Assembly: GCA_009767595.1 (NCBI GenBank)
Contig: VSDK01020522.1
Coordinates: forward strand, 120,771 to 184,770
From: Symbiodinium kawagutii
Taxonomy: Eukaryota > Sar > Dinophyceae > Suessiales > Symbiodiniaceae
Length of the DNA: 64,000 nt
Reading direction: 5' to 3'
In this document: positions 1 to 9,680 of the stretch, piece by piece
How positions within the stretch are numbered: position 1 is the stretch's first letter
How the letters are laid out: each line of letters starts with the position of its first letter
Position numbers and translations under genes: made by a program
The notes under the pieces: generated by a model
What the model was told of the DNA's origin: nothing
Databases searched by the model: none
The model's input: the letters and a program-made list of their open reading frames with translations, nothing else

Positions 1-1103
1 CAAAGATGTGACCCGGGGCTGTGATTCTCGGGTTTCAGCTGCAGCCAGGAGTTTCGCTTTCGGGATTATGAGCACTACAAGACCTGAAACGATGCAGATC
101 TGCATGCCCAGCACTAGCTTCTGGCAGTATCTTGTAAATGCCTAGCTTCCAGAAGTGAGGCGCACTTATGTGCAACATTTATGTGCAACATTTGGGAGCA
201 GTTTTAACGAAGCCCAGTGAAACAAGTCACAAGGATAGCCATGGCCACGATGCCCAAAGAGTGCAACCCTGGGGCGCGGAGATGCCGGCTCGCACCGGAG
301 GATTCAGTATTCTTAATGCAACCCCCTGTATCTACAAATGCAGATCTGTCATATGTATATATATATATATATGTATATTTATATGATTATATACCCATGT
401 TGACTTTTGGTGCTCAGAGTGGACCCTCCCTGGTGCCAATGTCTTGAGCCTCTCCGGTGAGCCTCCGCGTCCTTGGCATGCCACACGTAGTGTGCAATGC
501 CAAACGTCGATTCAATGGACAGAAGAAATGGTGAAAGTGGCGTCGTCAGTTGTGTTTGAGGCCAAAGGGTAACACTTTGTATGAATGAGTTGTTGCAGTT
601 GTTGGATGTAGCTGGACTGGTGCGTTTCATGTTTAGCAGACAGGAGCTGATCTTGCTCTTTTTGCTAAAAGGAAACGAAGACATTAAGAATGTACACACC
701 AGCCTGGACCAGCCCTTGCTTTTTGTACACACCAGCCGGGACCAACCTTTGAGTATCGTGGTTCCTGCACTTCTTAAGTTTCCGTGCAGGAGCTGCGCTC
801 AAGCCAAGCCTTGCCGTTGCTGGAGCAGGTGGTGAATTGTGCAGACTCCAGGATTGACTCAGTGGAACCAGGTACTGTGAAGCGACAAGAAAAACAGTCC
901 GTTGAGTTCAGCCTCGACGAGCCTCCTTACAAGCCTGCTACTCTTATTATGGAAGTGTCGAATTGCCTCTGGTTTCTTGGTATGGCGTGTGTATCTACCT
1001 GCCTTCAGAATTCATTTGAAATTGGAACTCCTCCTTACATACTGCATATGCACCTGAGCCTTTTGGGACCAAACCAGCGAAGCATTCCATCACTTCTAGA
1101 TCC
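1..1103. other. 5' flank of the transporter gene, no gene recognised
   Basis: I see no convincing coding region here. A short TA-rich run lies at about 351-393. A 14-bp word is repeated near 703 and 729 (acacaccagcc...). A further ORF (784-1176) overlaps the transporter start in another frame, and its translation resembles no family I know. The true transcription start of the transporter, or an upstream exon of it, could lie here. Confidence 0.4.
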
Positions 1104-4100
1104 ATGTTGGGACAAGAAGCCTTTGTACATAGCTTCGCTGCCACTGAACTGGTGGACGTGGAAAATGGCATTCTAAAGCTCCCTCCCCTGGCCATTTGGG
1201 GAAACTTGGCCATCTACATGGTGGCCTGGGCCCTGTTGATGTGGCCGCAGCACCTCCCTCTTGGTCGCCCATGCATTGCCATGGTCTTTGCTGCCATGGC
1301 CTGTGGCTTGAGAGAGCTTTGCAACAAGGCATGGCCTGAGGAGGACTATCCAACCGTCGACATCTTTGGGAAGATCAATCCGACCCCAATTGCCTTGCTC
1401 TTTGGTCTGATGTTGGTGAATGCCTACCTGAAGGACACTGGGCTCTGGAAGTACGTAGAAGAGCTTTTGGACACTGCGTGCCCCACAAAACTGCTGGTGA
1501 ACTTGTGCTGTTTGTCAGCTGCTGTATCTGCAGTGCTGACCAATGACACGACCTGTTTGATGCTTACGCCTTTGGTTTTGAACCTTTGCAAACGTCGGGG
1601 TGCGAAGAGCACGTTGCCTTTCTTGATGGCAGTTGCCACGAGTTCAAACATTGGCAGCAGCCTCACAATCATTGGAAATCCCCAGAATGCTCTCATTGCA
1701 TCAATCAGTCCAGGAATGGGTTTCTTGACATTCATGAAAGACATGCTCCTACCTGTGCTCTTGGGTCTCGCGCTGAACACTGTGGCACTGTGGTGTTACT
1801 TTCGAAAATCTCTCGTGTTTGAGAATTCAGAAGTGCCGGTGGAGGTTCATGATGTCGAGGTCGCAGTGCCCGAGACAAACCGCTGTCTTCAAGCAGTTTA
1901 TGTTGTAGCTGTGGGAGGGGTGGTACTTGCCATGATTGTTGGATGGATGCTGAACATGCAGACAGATGATGTAGCGCTGGCAGCTGGCTCAATGTTGATG
2001 TTCATCCGGGCCATGAGGCGTCGTGCTACAGGGGCCGCGAAGGAGTCAGGCGATACAGAGACCCAATTTGCTTTGGGTGCCATCGACTATTCGATTCTAA
2101 TCCTCTTCATTGGGCAGTTCATCTTGGTAGGTGCAACAGTGGACACTGGTTTGCCACAGAGACTTTTCCATGGTATTTTGGGACCTTGTGCCAAAGATTT
2201 GGCAGCGGGACCAATCTGCATGCTGTGGTTTTCCGCGGTGGTGCTCCTCCTTTCCAACGTCATCAGCAATGTACCTGTAATTCTGATGCTCCAACCTTTG
2301 CTAGCAACGCAGCCGGCTGAATCAGTTGCAAGAATTTGGACTGTGTGCGCCTGGGTGGCTACTGTGTCAGGGAATCTTACCATGCTGGGAAGTGCAGCAA
2401 ATCTGATTGTGGCTCATACTGCTGAGAGTCAAGGAGAGACTGGCTTTGTTGCGACCAGCTACAGCAAGTTCTCATTCCTTCCCACTCTTGTGATCAGCTG
2501 CATCGGAGTCTTGTTGCTGCCACCCATTGGACCAAGCTGGGGATGGATCATTGGACTTGCTTTCATTGGTTTGGTGACTGTGATGCTTTTCTCAGTTCGC
2601 TTCTCACATCGCTTAGGCAGCATAGCTTGTCCGACTTGTCCGACTTGTCCGGCTTCATTCTGCGGACTGACACGTGAGAGCATGGGCTTGGCGTTGCTGT
2701 CGTTCTTTGCTTCGGCTCAGCTCCTTGGTCCCTATGAAGGTGCCTGGTTGACAGCCAATTCCATCCGAACGTACAACCCGGGACAACTTGGAGCTTTGAA
2801 TGCGGTGCAGCAGGTCGTTGTGGCAGTCTTGCAGCCCTGCCTGGGGTGCCTTGTGGATGCTTGCCAAGCCAAGCGCAGATTGGTTGCTTTGGGCAGTGCC
2901 TGTGCATTGATCAGCGCTGCAGTGGGTGTCTTCCTCCCGCAGTTTTTCTGGTTGGAGATGGCCTTGCAGTTTCCCACAGCAATTTCGATGACTTTAGTGC
3001 CTTTGGCTTTGAACTCTCTCACTTTAGGCGCTGCCGACGATTTCACCAAGCAGGTTGCCCTGAACAATGTGGGTCTTCATCTGGGAACAGTGATGAGTTC
3101 AGGCACCATGTCTCTTCTGGCTACCTTTGTCAAAGATCATTCGGAAGGGAAGACCGTTGAGAGTCCATGGTGGAGCATCGTGCCAATGGCAGCTTGTGGG
3201 CTGACCATTTTGGCTCTACCCATTGTGCGCCACTACAAGGTGGACTATCGCAGAGCCTCCGGTTTGGAAGCTTCCGAGTCGCATGAAGCAGAAGTGACAA
3301 ACAAGGGACGTTCTGGACTGTGGACGTCCAAGTTCTTCATTGTGATGGCCCTATGCTTCCTCTTCAACTTTGCAAACATGGCTCAATTGCAGTTGCTGGT
3401 TCAAGAGGCATCTCAATTGCTTCCTGGCCAAGCAATCAATTTCACAAGTGCCGCACAGGTCATAGCGCATTTGGGGATGTTGCTTGCCTCTGTGTTAGCA
3501 GGACGCCTCGCAGATTTGGGCCGAAAGCCTTTGGTTCTGACTGCTTGCATCACAGTCACTGTCCGAGCGCTACTGACCGCCGCAACTGATGTTTGGTGGG
3601 TTCAAGCAGGTGGTTCTGCATGGCTGTCCTTGTTGCCCTGTGAGACCTTGGATGGGGTTTGTGCAGGGCTATTTCTTGTTCTGATGGTCTTGATGGCAAA
3701 GGATGTCTCCGAGAACACTGGCTGCTTCAGCTTGGCTTTGGGCTGCTTGCAGGCAGGGAACAGACATTTTGCAGTTACGAAGTTTTTACTAAGCAGGGGT
3801 TCAACATATTTTCGACTCATCTATACTCATAGTCCCTTCAACAGCTGAAAGTTGCTGGCAACATGGTTCGCATGCTGGAGCTCATCTCAGAAGGCTGCTT
3901 GGCTTTCACTCCAGCATTTTCAAGCTTCCTTCCACTTGAGGGGTTTGTTTCCAGCTTGCGTTCTACCTTGTCTCCCATTTGTTCTTTGCTTCCCTCCCAA
4001 TAAAGGGTTTGTACCATCAACCTGTTTAGTATCTTGTCTCCTACTTGCTGCCCCAGTCGTCTCCCACTCGTCGTCCAACTTAGCCTGTCTCACACTACTT

Positions 4101-4543
4101 GTCTCCCAGTCACCCACAAAAAAGACCACAATAGATGTGTTTTCACATTTTCAACATTTGTACTTTTGCAATTTGGGATTGACGCTGGTAGCGTTCGTTC
4201 ATACGATTGTTTGCAAGCATGAATCGGGCATGCTCAAGGACCATCAAAGCTATTCTAAGCGACATGCAAATGCCTTGTCTCAAACATTCGAAGGGTTTTT
4301 CCTTGACAGGCTGCTTTCAGTGTGGGTGCGATTTTTAGTTCGGAGATGGCTGGCGTTCTGGCGAATCGACTTGGCTTTGCCTCCGCCTTCCTCTCTTTGG
4401 CTGTGGTCGGGCTGGGGTCCTTCATCTTGGCGTTGTTCATGCCTGAAACTCAGGCCCGTCAATGCGAGCAGGAGTCTACGGGCAGCAGGCGCTATCCCTT
4501 CCTCGCGCGACTCTCTCAAAGCTGTCGCAATTGGATTGCTTGA
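1104..4543 (+). CDS. ArsB/Lsi2-like anion permease fused to a major facilitator (MFS) transporter, two exons
   Basis: Predicted polytopic membrane transporter. Exon 1 is 1104-3757 and exon 2 is 4321-4543. The joined frame is 959 codons including the stop. Residues about 1-490 resemble the ion-transporter superfamily containing ArsB and plant Lsi2: hydrophobic helices, NDTTCLMLTP near residue 148 and SSNIGSSLTIIGNPQNALIA near 178-197, very close to the Lsi2/ArsB signature. This family exports arsenite or silicic acid, or moves other anions. After a short Cys-Pro repeat (CPTCPTCPASFC, near residue 512), residues about 525-880 form an MFS-like domain with GRLADLGRKPL between helices. Exon 2 supplies the last MFS helices (GAIFSSEMAGVLANRLGF..., then FILALFMPET). 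The intron 3758-4320 starts with GA and ends with AG; joining restores LGCLQAG-VGAIFSSEMAG. Without splicing the ORF runs into unrelated sequence and stops at 3848. The substrate is unknown. The start is the first ATG before an Lsi2-like N-terminus. The last codons before the stop are less certain. Confidence 0.75.
3758..4320 (+). other. GA-AG intron in the transporter gene
   Basis: The 5' end reads GG|GAACAG and the 3' end TTTCAG|TGTG. Removing 563 nt keeps the MFS frame intact across the junction (phase 2). A GA 5' splice site is non-canonical in most eukaryotes but known in dinoflagellates, and it recurs in the carbonic anhydrase gene of this window. Confidence 0.6.
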
Positions 4544-7222
4544 GGGCTTCCATTTGCTTTCCATTTGCTTGCAATGAGCAGCAATCACAGACTTTGTTGA
4601 GGCAAGGATTGCCAGCTTTTCCCAAATTCGTTTACATGAAGTGCAGTACAGTTAATTTGTTTCATGCAGCTGCGCTCGAGGGCAACATCCAAACTGCTTG
4701 CCGGTGCATCTCCTTGCGCTCTGCTGAAGACAGTAGTGCTTTCCCAGTTTTGTGTATGACTAGCCGTGTCTCTCAGACAAGATTGATGTGAAACGGTGAG
4801 TTACGCCTTTCCTGTTGAGTTCTCCTCTGTACAGTGCATAGAGATGTCTATAGAGTGTGCCAAACCTCAGACTTTGCTTTGCGAAAACATATGATCCCTA
4901 TTGCCTATTGGTGTTTCTGTGGATCCACTCGGTGAACTCGGTCTCGCTGAACTTTCTTACGCCAAGTGTCAGGTGGTGCGCCTCTCAGGCACAGAGAAGA
5001 ACTCCGAAAAGATGGACGAGGCGATGACGAAAATGTGTAGCGTCACCCTGTTCAGTTGGGGTCTGGGTCCTTGGAAGAGGCCTTTTACTTTAGCTTTAGC
5101 TGTCACGAAATTTGGGTTGTTGGTTGCCCCGCCCTAGCAGTTCCCCAGCGCAGTCTGAAGGCCTTTGCCAGAGTGGTCGCGCTCCTGTGTGCCTGTTGGG
5201 TCCTTATGGTACCCTTATGGTACCTTGAAACCCGCAAAGTACCACTATACCGACACTTGTGGTGTGCGCCAACACATATGGATTGCTGTGACTATATGCA
5301 GTCATCATCTGCTGAGGTTTGGACCACAGAGACCTGAGGTTGGGTGATATGTCAGCCCCTGAGGTGAGACTGGTCTCGAGACCAATTAAATTGTCATTGC
5401 ACCAAGGTTAGCCCAGGGAAGCTTGGCGGTCTCTCTGGAGGCAGCCGATTTCGTGTGACCACTGGACCTCGCAGATCAGTGCCACGGTTTTTCTCTGCTC
5501 ACTTCTGCATCCTTGCCATCTCTTGGCAGGTGTTGCATGCGTACAGACAACGGCAGGAACTCCATTTGCCAGGCAGAAGTTGGAAGTTGGGCCGAATCTG
5601 ATGTGCATCTGATGCCAAGGGGTGCTCCCAAGTTCCCATGAGATGCTTCTCCAAACTGGCGGTTGGATGCAGTCAGTGCATAACCCACCAATGACACTGC
5701 TTGCAGGAGCGGCTGAGCAAAACAACAGGTGCTGACAGCAGAATGCTGTGTGGACCCTTACTGGGACGGTACTATGGACTCACAGAAATCTGTTGATGCG
5801 GGATCGGCTTTCCTCGAGGCAGTAAAAGTGCTATCAAGTGCGAAGTGTGAAGCAAAAAGAAGTGCTATCTCTGTCGTCACCAGACTTTCCATGAAAAAAA
5901 TGCATAGATTCTTCGACAGGCTCAGTGTCACTGGAGCATCTGGGAGCGCACAGGTGCCTCCGATGTTTGCGTAGGGGGCGGCATAAAATGATGTGGGCGG
6001 CAAGTTGGTTCAAGTTGCTATAGCTGCGACTTTCCAGGCTCTGAAATTTCTGTCGCACATCTTTGAGTTCGATATGATGATGGTTGTAGTCTGATTTGCC
6101 GATCCTTCAGCTTTGCAGGGCAATCAAGGCAAGAGCGATTCCTTGGAGTGGTCAGGGACTCGTTACACAGTGGCAATGAGAACCGGTTCAGAAAACTGAA
6201 GGACTGAAAAAGGCTAGAAAGCTTCTGAACACTATGTGTATATGTATATATATATATATACATAGACATATACAAGTATATCTATATATAATGTATGTGT
6301 ATATATATATATACATATTGACATATCCTCCAAGACACTTGTTCTAACTGTCGTTTTCTTCAGGTCAGCGCACAAGTTCGCAGCCACGGTGCTTCAGAAA
6401 CATCTGAGGTTGGAGGCTGAGGCAGGGACTGTCGAGCCGAGTCCGTTGGTTGGCACAGCCATTGTGCATGTGAAGACAGTAAAGTGATGTAAAGTGCCAC
6501 ATCCTCTGATCAAGGTGTCATCCCTTTGTAGATCCTTGAAATGTAGCATGTGAGGGACTGGTGAGATACTCTTTGCAAACCTGAAAACGGGCCCATTTTC
6601 ATTGCAGCTGTTTGCAGGCAGCTGCTTCTGTGGGCAGAAGACGCTGATGCCTCAAATTTTCAGCTCCACTGATCTGCAATTGGAGCTTTCGCGGCGCTGT
6701 TTTGGTACGCCGAGCTGTCATTCTTTGTGGCCTGAGGTGTTGCCCCCAAGTTGGGCCGCGGTGCGGCAGAGATGTTGGGCATGGAGTCAGCAGAGGAGGA
6801 AATCCAAAGCCTAAACTGAGAACGAAGTCACAGCAATGGAACCGACTTGGAAGCCATGGAGAGTCTTGCAAACTTGAATTTTTCCAGGCGTTGTTTAAAA
6901 AGAGAAGAAAAGACAGCGCGACCACACATACTTTCAAACTGCTATGTCATTGACTTTTGCCGCACTGGCTGAGATGAAACTTTTGACATGGAACATTTCT
7001 TGTATGCTTATGCCATCCTATGCCTATGTTGTGAACGAAGTCGCCACTTTTCAGTTCCGATGGAGTCGTCTGTCACGAGGATGGTGCCACCGACATTACA
7101 ACCCAGTCCCTGGACTTTGCATCTCAGGCAGGGCAGAGCTTCAGAGCTTTGGCAGCGGGAGAAACGGTGGGATGGCGACCCAATGTGCCACGTTGCACAT
7201 ACGTTGCTTATATATATATATA
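4544..7222. other. Intergenic region, no gene recognised
   Basis: Short ORFs on both strands do not resemble known proteins. TA-rich microsatellites lie at about 6236-6316 and 7208-7222; the second abuts the left end of the retroelement. A purine/pyrimidine-mixed segment around 6600-6950 is open in several frames at once, which argues against real coding. Confidence 0.4.
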
Positions 7223-7300
7223 GGATTTCCTGTTTACTGGGAATGTTTGTGCGTAAGTTGTTCCCTGCCGTCGTTTCTCGGTTCTTAGTCCTTGAAAGGG
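7223..7300 (+). repeat. Left split direct repeat A1 of the retroelement
   Basis: The 78-bp sequence starts GGATTTCCTG and ends CTTGAAAGGG. It recurs at 13885-13962 with one difference (CTCGG versus CTTGG). The preceding bases are a TA run, and the first ORF begins 3 bp after it. Confidence 0.92.
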
Positions 7301-7303
7301 TAG

Positions 7304-8038
7304 ATGGTTTGTGAAGCCTGCAACGGTCCGCTGGGCGCATCAAGGGATAGAATCTGCCTTGCCTGTGCGGCTGTGAACACTATCCAGGAGGAACTCAGGT
7401 CTGATTGGCCCAGTGCTTCGTTGAGGAGCATCGCGACAGATCTGCTGGTTAGCTGTTCACGTCACGTGAGGGCTGTGCGAGTTACAAGCTTGAGGGCTTC
7501 CGCTGAGGCGGAAGACAAGGGTAGGTGTGAAGAGAGAGCCGCACAGAGGGCAGCTTTGGCGCAGGAGGACGAGAGGCAGCGCCAATCTATTAAAGCTGAG
7601 GACGAGCATTCTTATACTGACGGTGAGGACGAGGATATTCCTGAAGAGCCAAGGGCTAGAGGTTATTCGCCAGCGGGCGTCTCTGCCAAGGTTAAGGCTG
7701 TTCCTCCTGCACCGAGCAGGAAGACCGTCACAGGCATCACAGGACTTCAGACGTCAGTCATCGAGGGAAAGGACATTCGTCGCAGCAAGAAAGGGCTGCA
7801 CTTCCCAGGGCTCCCAAAGTTGAGGAAAGGAATCGTCGAAGAGAACACAGAGAAGAGAAGGAAGAACCACCTACAAGCCGTAGGAGGATTTCGAGAGAAG
7901 AGGACCTGGGCCGCATCCAGTTACACGAGAGGCACTTGGTCCTTCAAGACGACAGGGTGCCCCACGTTTCTTCGCAGAGCTCAAGGAAGAAATGGCGACC
8001 GAAACAATAGGAGCAGAAGGTACCCCCCGCGAGGATGA
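7304..8038 (+). CDS. Gag-like ORF 1 with an N-terminal zinc-ribbon-like motif
   Basis: The 244-residue frame starts 3 bp after repeat A1, which supports this ATG. The N-terminus has a CxxC-x11-CxxC pattern (CEACNG...CLACAAV, residues 3-20), a possible zinc knuckle or ribbon. The middle is charged and rich in Glu, Arg and Lys (about 70-130), as in a nucleic-acid-binding or gag-type protein. The last part (from about residue 170) is rich in Arg and Asn and may no longer be the translated frame, because the next ORF starts inside it at 7992. I do not recognise a defined family. Its place at the 5' end of the element and its composition suggest a structural (gag) role. Confidence 0.6.
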   Translation: MVCEACNGPLGASRDRICLACAAVNTIQEELRSDWPSASLRSIATDLLVSCSRHVRAVRVTSLRASAEAEDKGRCEERAAQRAALAQEDERQRQSIKAEDEHSYTDGEDEDIPEEPRARGYSPAGVSAKVKAVPPAPSRKTVTGITGLQTSVIEGKDIRRSKKGLHFPGLPKLRKGIVEENTEKRRKNHLQAVGGFREKRTWAASSYTRGTWSFKTTGCPTFLRRAQGRNGDRNNRSRRYPPRG

Positions 8039-9605
8039 GGCGGAGAACGAAGAGGACTCCCCTTGGGGGCTATATCAAATCGACTTTCGCCCAAGATGGG
8101 CCTCCTTGTTGCCAGAACCAGGAATGGTGTTGTGCTTCAACCTCCCCATAGACTATGTGGAATCCGAAGGAGGCCCGTCAAATTCAGAAGACCCGCAGGT
8201 AGAAGTCTCCGTGGTGATCACCGAGAAGAAGGATGTCAACGATGGAAGTATCGTGGTGTCAGGGAAAAGCTTAGGTTCCTCAGACCAGAAGTTCGTGCCC
8301 AAGATGTCGAACCTCTTCAACCGCCGCACCAGCTTTGTTCACGTCTGCATGGTGGAGGAGAATTGCGAGCATCAGAACGCTGTGTTCCACCTCACACAGC
8401 TTTGGCTCTACGCAGGCACGACTTTCTTCCGGTCCTATGTCGGAGCCACAGGAAAGAGGCTGTTGAAGCAGACATTGGACAGTCTCACAGGTCCTGCCGT
8501 GGAGGAGCCGGTGGACCCCAAGAAGAAAGTCACCTTTGCCGCCGGTACCGGGAAAGGACGAGGAGGAGACCGCGGCCCTGGATCCAAGAAGGACAAGGAA
8601 CCAGGTGCAGATGGAAGAGAGATGGAAGACAGAGCATCGGCGTTGAGGAAAAGGCTGAGAGATATTCAAGACGCCAAAGACAAATCGAAGGACCTTACAG
8701 GTGTTATCGACTTAGACAGAGGAGGCCATGGGGAGGAGAGCTACGATGGGTCTGCTTCAGACTCGCCGCCGGAAACTGCCCTGACGAGTCTCGCCCACCT
8801 CGAGGGACGGCAGAGAGCTGTACCTTCTTTCGATGGTGCTGGACCATTTGAGAATGGGGCAGTTGGAGAAGGTTGCAGACAGCTTGTCAGCCAGATTCCT
8901 GGCATTGCGCCAGGCATGGTTGGACAATGGATGGGACGCCGCACGGAACCTGGAAATCTATTGTCCCGAAGTCCTCTCGGCCGCAGGTGCAGAAGTCACT
9001 CTTCGAGCTCGAAAGCACAGCCGAATGCTAGAGCGAGTGAGCGGCAAAGGAGGAGGAACATGGACAGGAAGTTCATGGTCGCAAGCCCCATGGAGCCGCG
9101 GAGGAGCACCGGCCTGGGGAAAGACAGGAGCGTGGCATCAGGAAGAAAAAGGCGACACGAAGAGCAAGGGGAAGAAAGGAAAGTCGAAGTACAAGAACGA
9201 CCCATGTCACCGAGGAAAAGGCAAAGGAGGCGGAGGATACCCTCCTTACGAGACACCATCAGGAGCGAAGCCCGAGGACAAGACTCCACCGGCCGAGAAA
9301 AAATGAGGAGGCCATTGGAGTGGTGGAAGCAAACCGCCATCATTGATCTACAAAATTTAAAGGAAATAGGAGTACACCTATGGCTGATGCTTTGCCGACA
9401 GGATGACCAGAATCCTGAGGTAGAGGTTCTCCAAGCAGTCACGAGGGTGTGTCCCTGGATGGAAAAGTTGCGCCAAGTCACACGGGTGTCCCGCAAACGC
9501 AGGGCACTCTTCCCGCTACCACCTTGGGATTCCGAAGGTATTGCCAAGAGGGTAAGTCATTTAGGCTATGAAGATATTCTTGATGATGCTTCTTTGATCA
9601 ACTAG
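7992..9605 (+). CDS. Gag-like ORF 2 (537-codon open frame; probably only its ends are translated)
   Basis: From ATG 7992 the frame gives an acidic start, then a globular-looking stretch (GLYQIDFRPRW..., residues about 25-160) and a Lys/Gly-rich linker up to about 8830. Between about 8830 and 9303 the +1 frame (8833-9306) looks far more protein-like, with amphipathic Leu/Ala helices. The same frame becomes plausible again from ATG 9303, which overlaps the TGA of that ORF as ATGA, and ends at TAG 9603-9605 (...MRRPLEWWKQ...). So the real gag product probably uses frame 0, then +1, then a separate 100-residue ORF (9303-9605). No known domain is recognised. The position upstream of the RT fits a gag or accessory protein. 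Confidence 0.5.
   Translation: MATETIGAEGTPREDEAENEEDSPWGLYQIDFRPRWASLLPEPGMVLCFNLPIDYVESEGGPSNSEDPQVEVSVVITEKKDVNDGSIVVSGKSLGSSDQKFVPKMSNLFNRRTSFVHVCMVEENCEHQNAVFHLTQLWLYAGTTFFRSYVGATGKRLLKQTLDSLTGPAVEEPVDPKKKVTFAAGTGKGRGGDRGPGSKKDKEPGADGREMEDRASALRKRLRDIQDAKDKSKDLTGVIDLDRGGHGEESYDGSASDSPPETALTSLAHLEGRQRAVPSFDGAGPFENGAVGEGCRQLVSQIPGIAPGMVGQWMGRRTEPGNLLSRSPLGRRCRSHSSSSKAQPNARASERQRRRNMDRKFMVASPMEPRRSTGLGKDRSVASGRKRRHEEQGEERKVEVQERPMSPRKRQRRRRIPSLRDTIRSEARGQDSTGREKMRRPLEWWKQTAIIDLQNLKEIGVHLWLMLCRQDDQNPEVEVLQAVTRVCPWMEKLRQVTRVSRKRRALFPLPPWDSEGIAKRVSHLGYEDILDDASLIN
8833..9306 (+). CDS. Gag-like C-terminal segment in the +1 frame
   Basis: This 157-residue frame has a helical Leu/Ala-rich start (LEKVADSLSARFLALRQAW, residues about 10-30) and then a Gly, Lys and Trp-rich tail (GKGGGTW, KGKKGKSKYK, GKGKGGGGY). 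Such tails are common in RNA-binding gag proteins. It follows the 7992 frame by a +1 change and ends with TGA overlapping the ATG of the next small ORF (ATGA at 9303-9306). This overlap suggests stop-restart coupling, or simple adjacency. Translation in this frame is inferred from its composition compared with the alternative frame. Confidence 0.5.
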   Translation: MVLDHLRMGQLEKVADSLSARFLALRQAWLDNGWDAARNLEIYCPEVLSAAGAEVTLRARKHSRMLERVSGKGGGTWTGSSWSQAPWSRGGAPAWGKTGAWHQEEKGDTKSKGKKGKSKYKNDPCHRGKGKGGGGYPPYETPSGAKPEDKTPPAEKK

Positions 9606-9680
9606 CTGGCGGTTGGATGTTGGACGAACTTATCTATCATCTTCTGTAATCACCTTCACAATGGTTGCTCTCTGTTCGCC

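Noticed and set aside
3758-3848. Transporter ending at the unspliced stop at 3848
   Set aside because: The last 30 residues are unlike a transporter, while splicing to 4321 restores the final MFS helices in frame.
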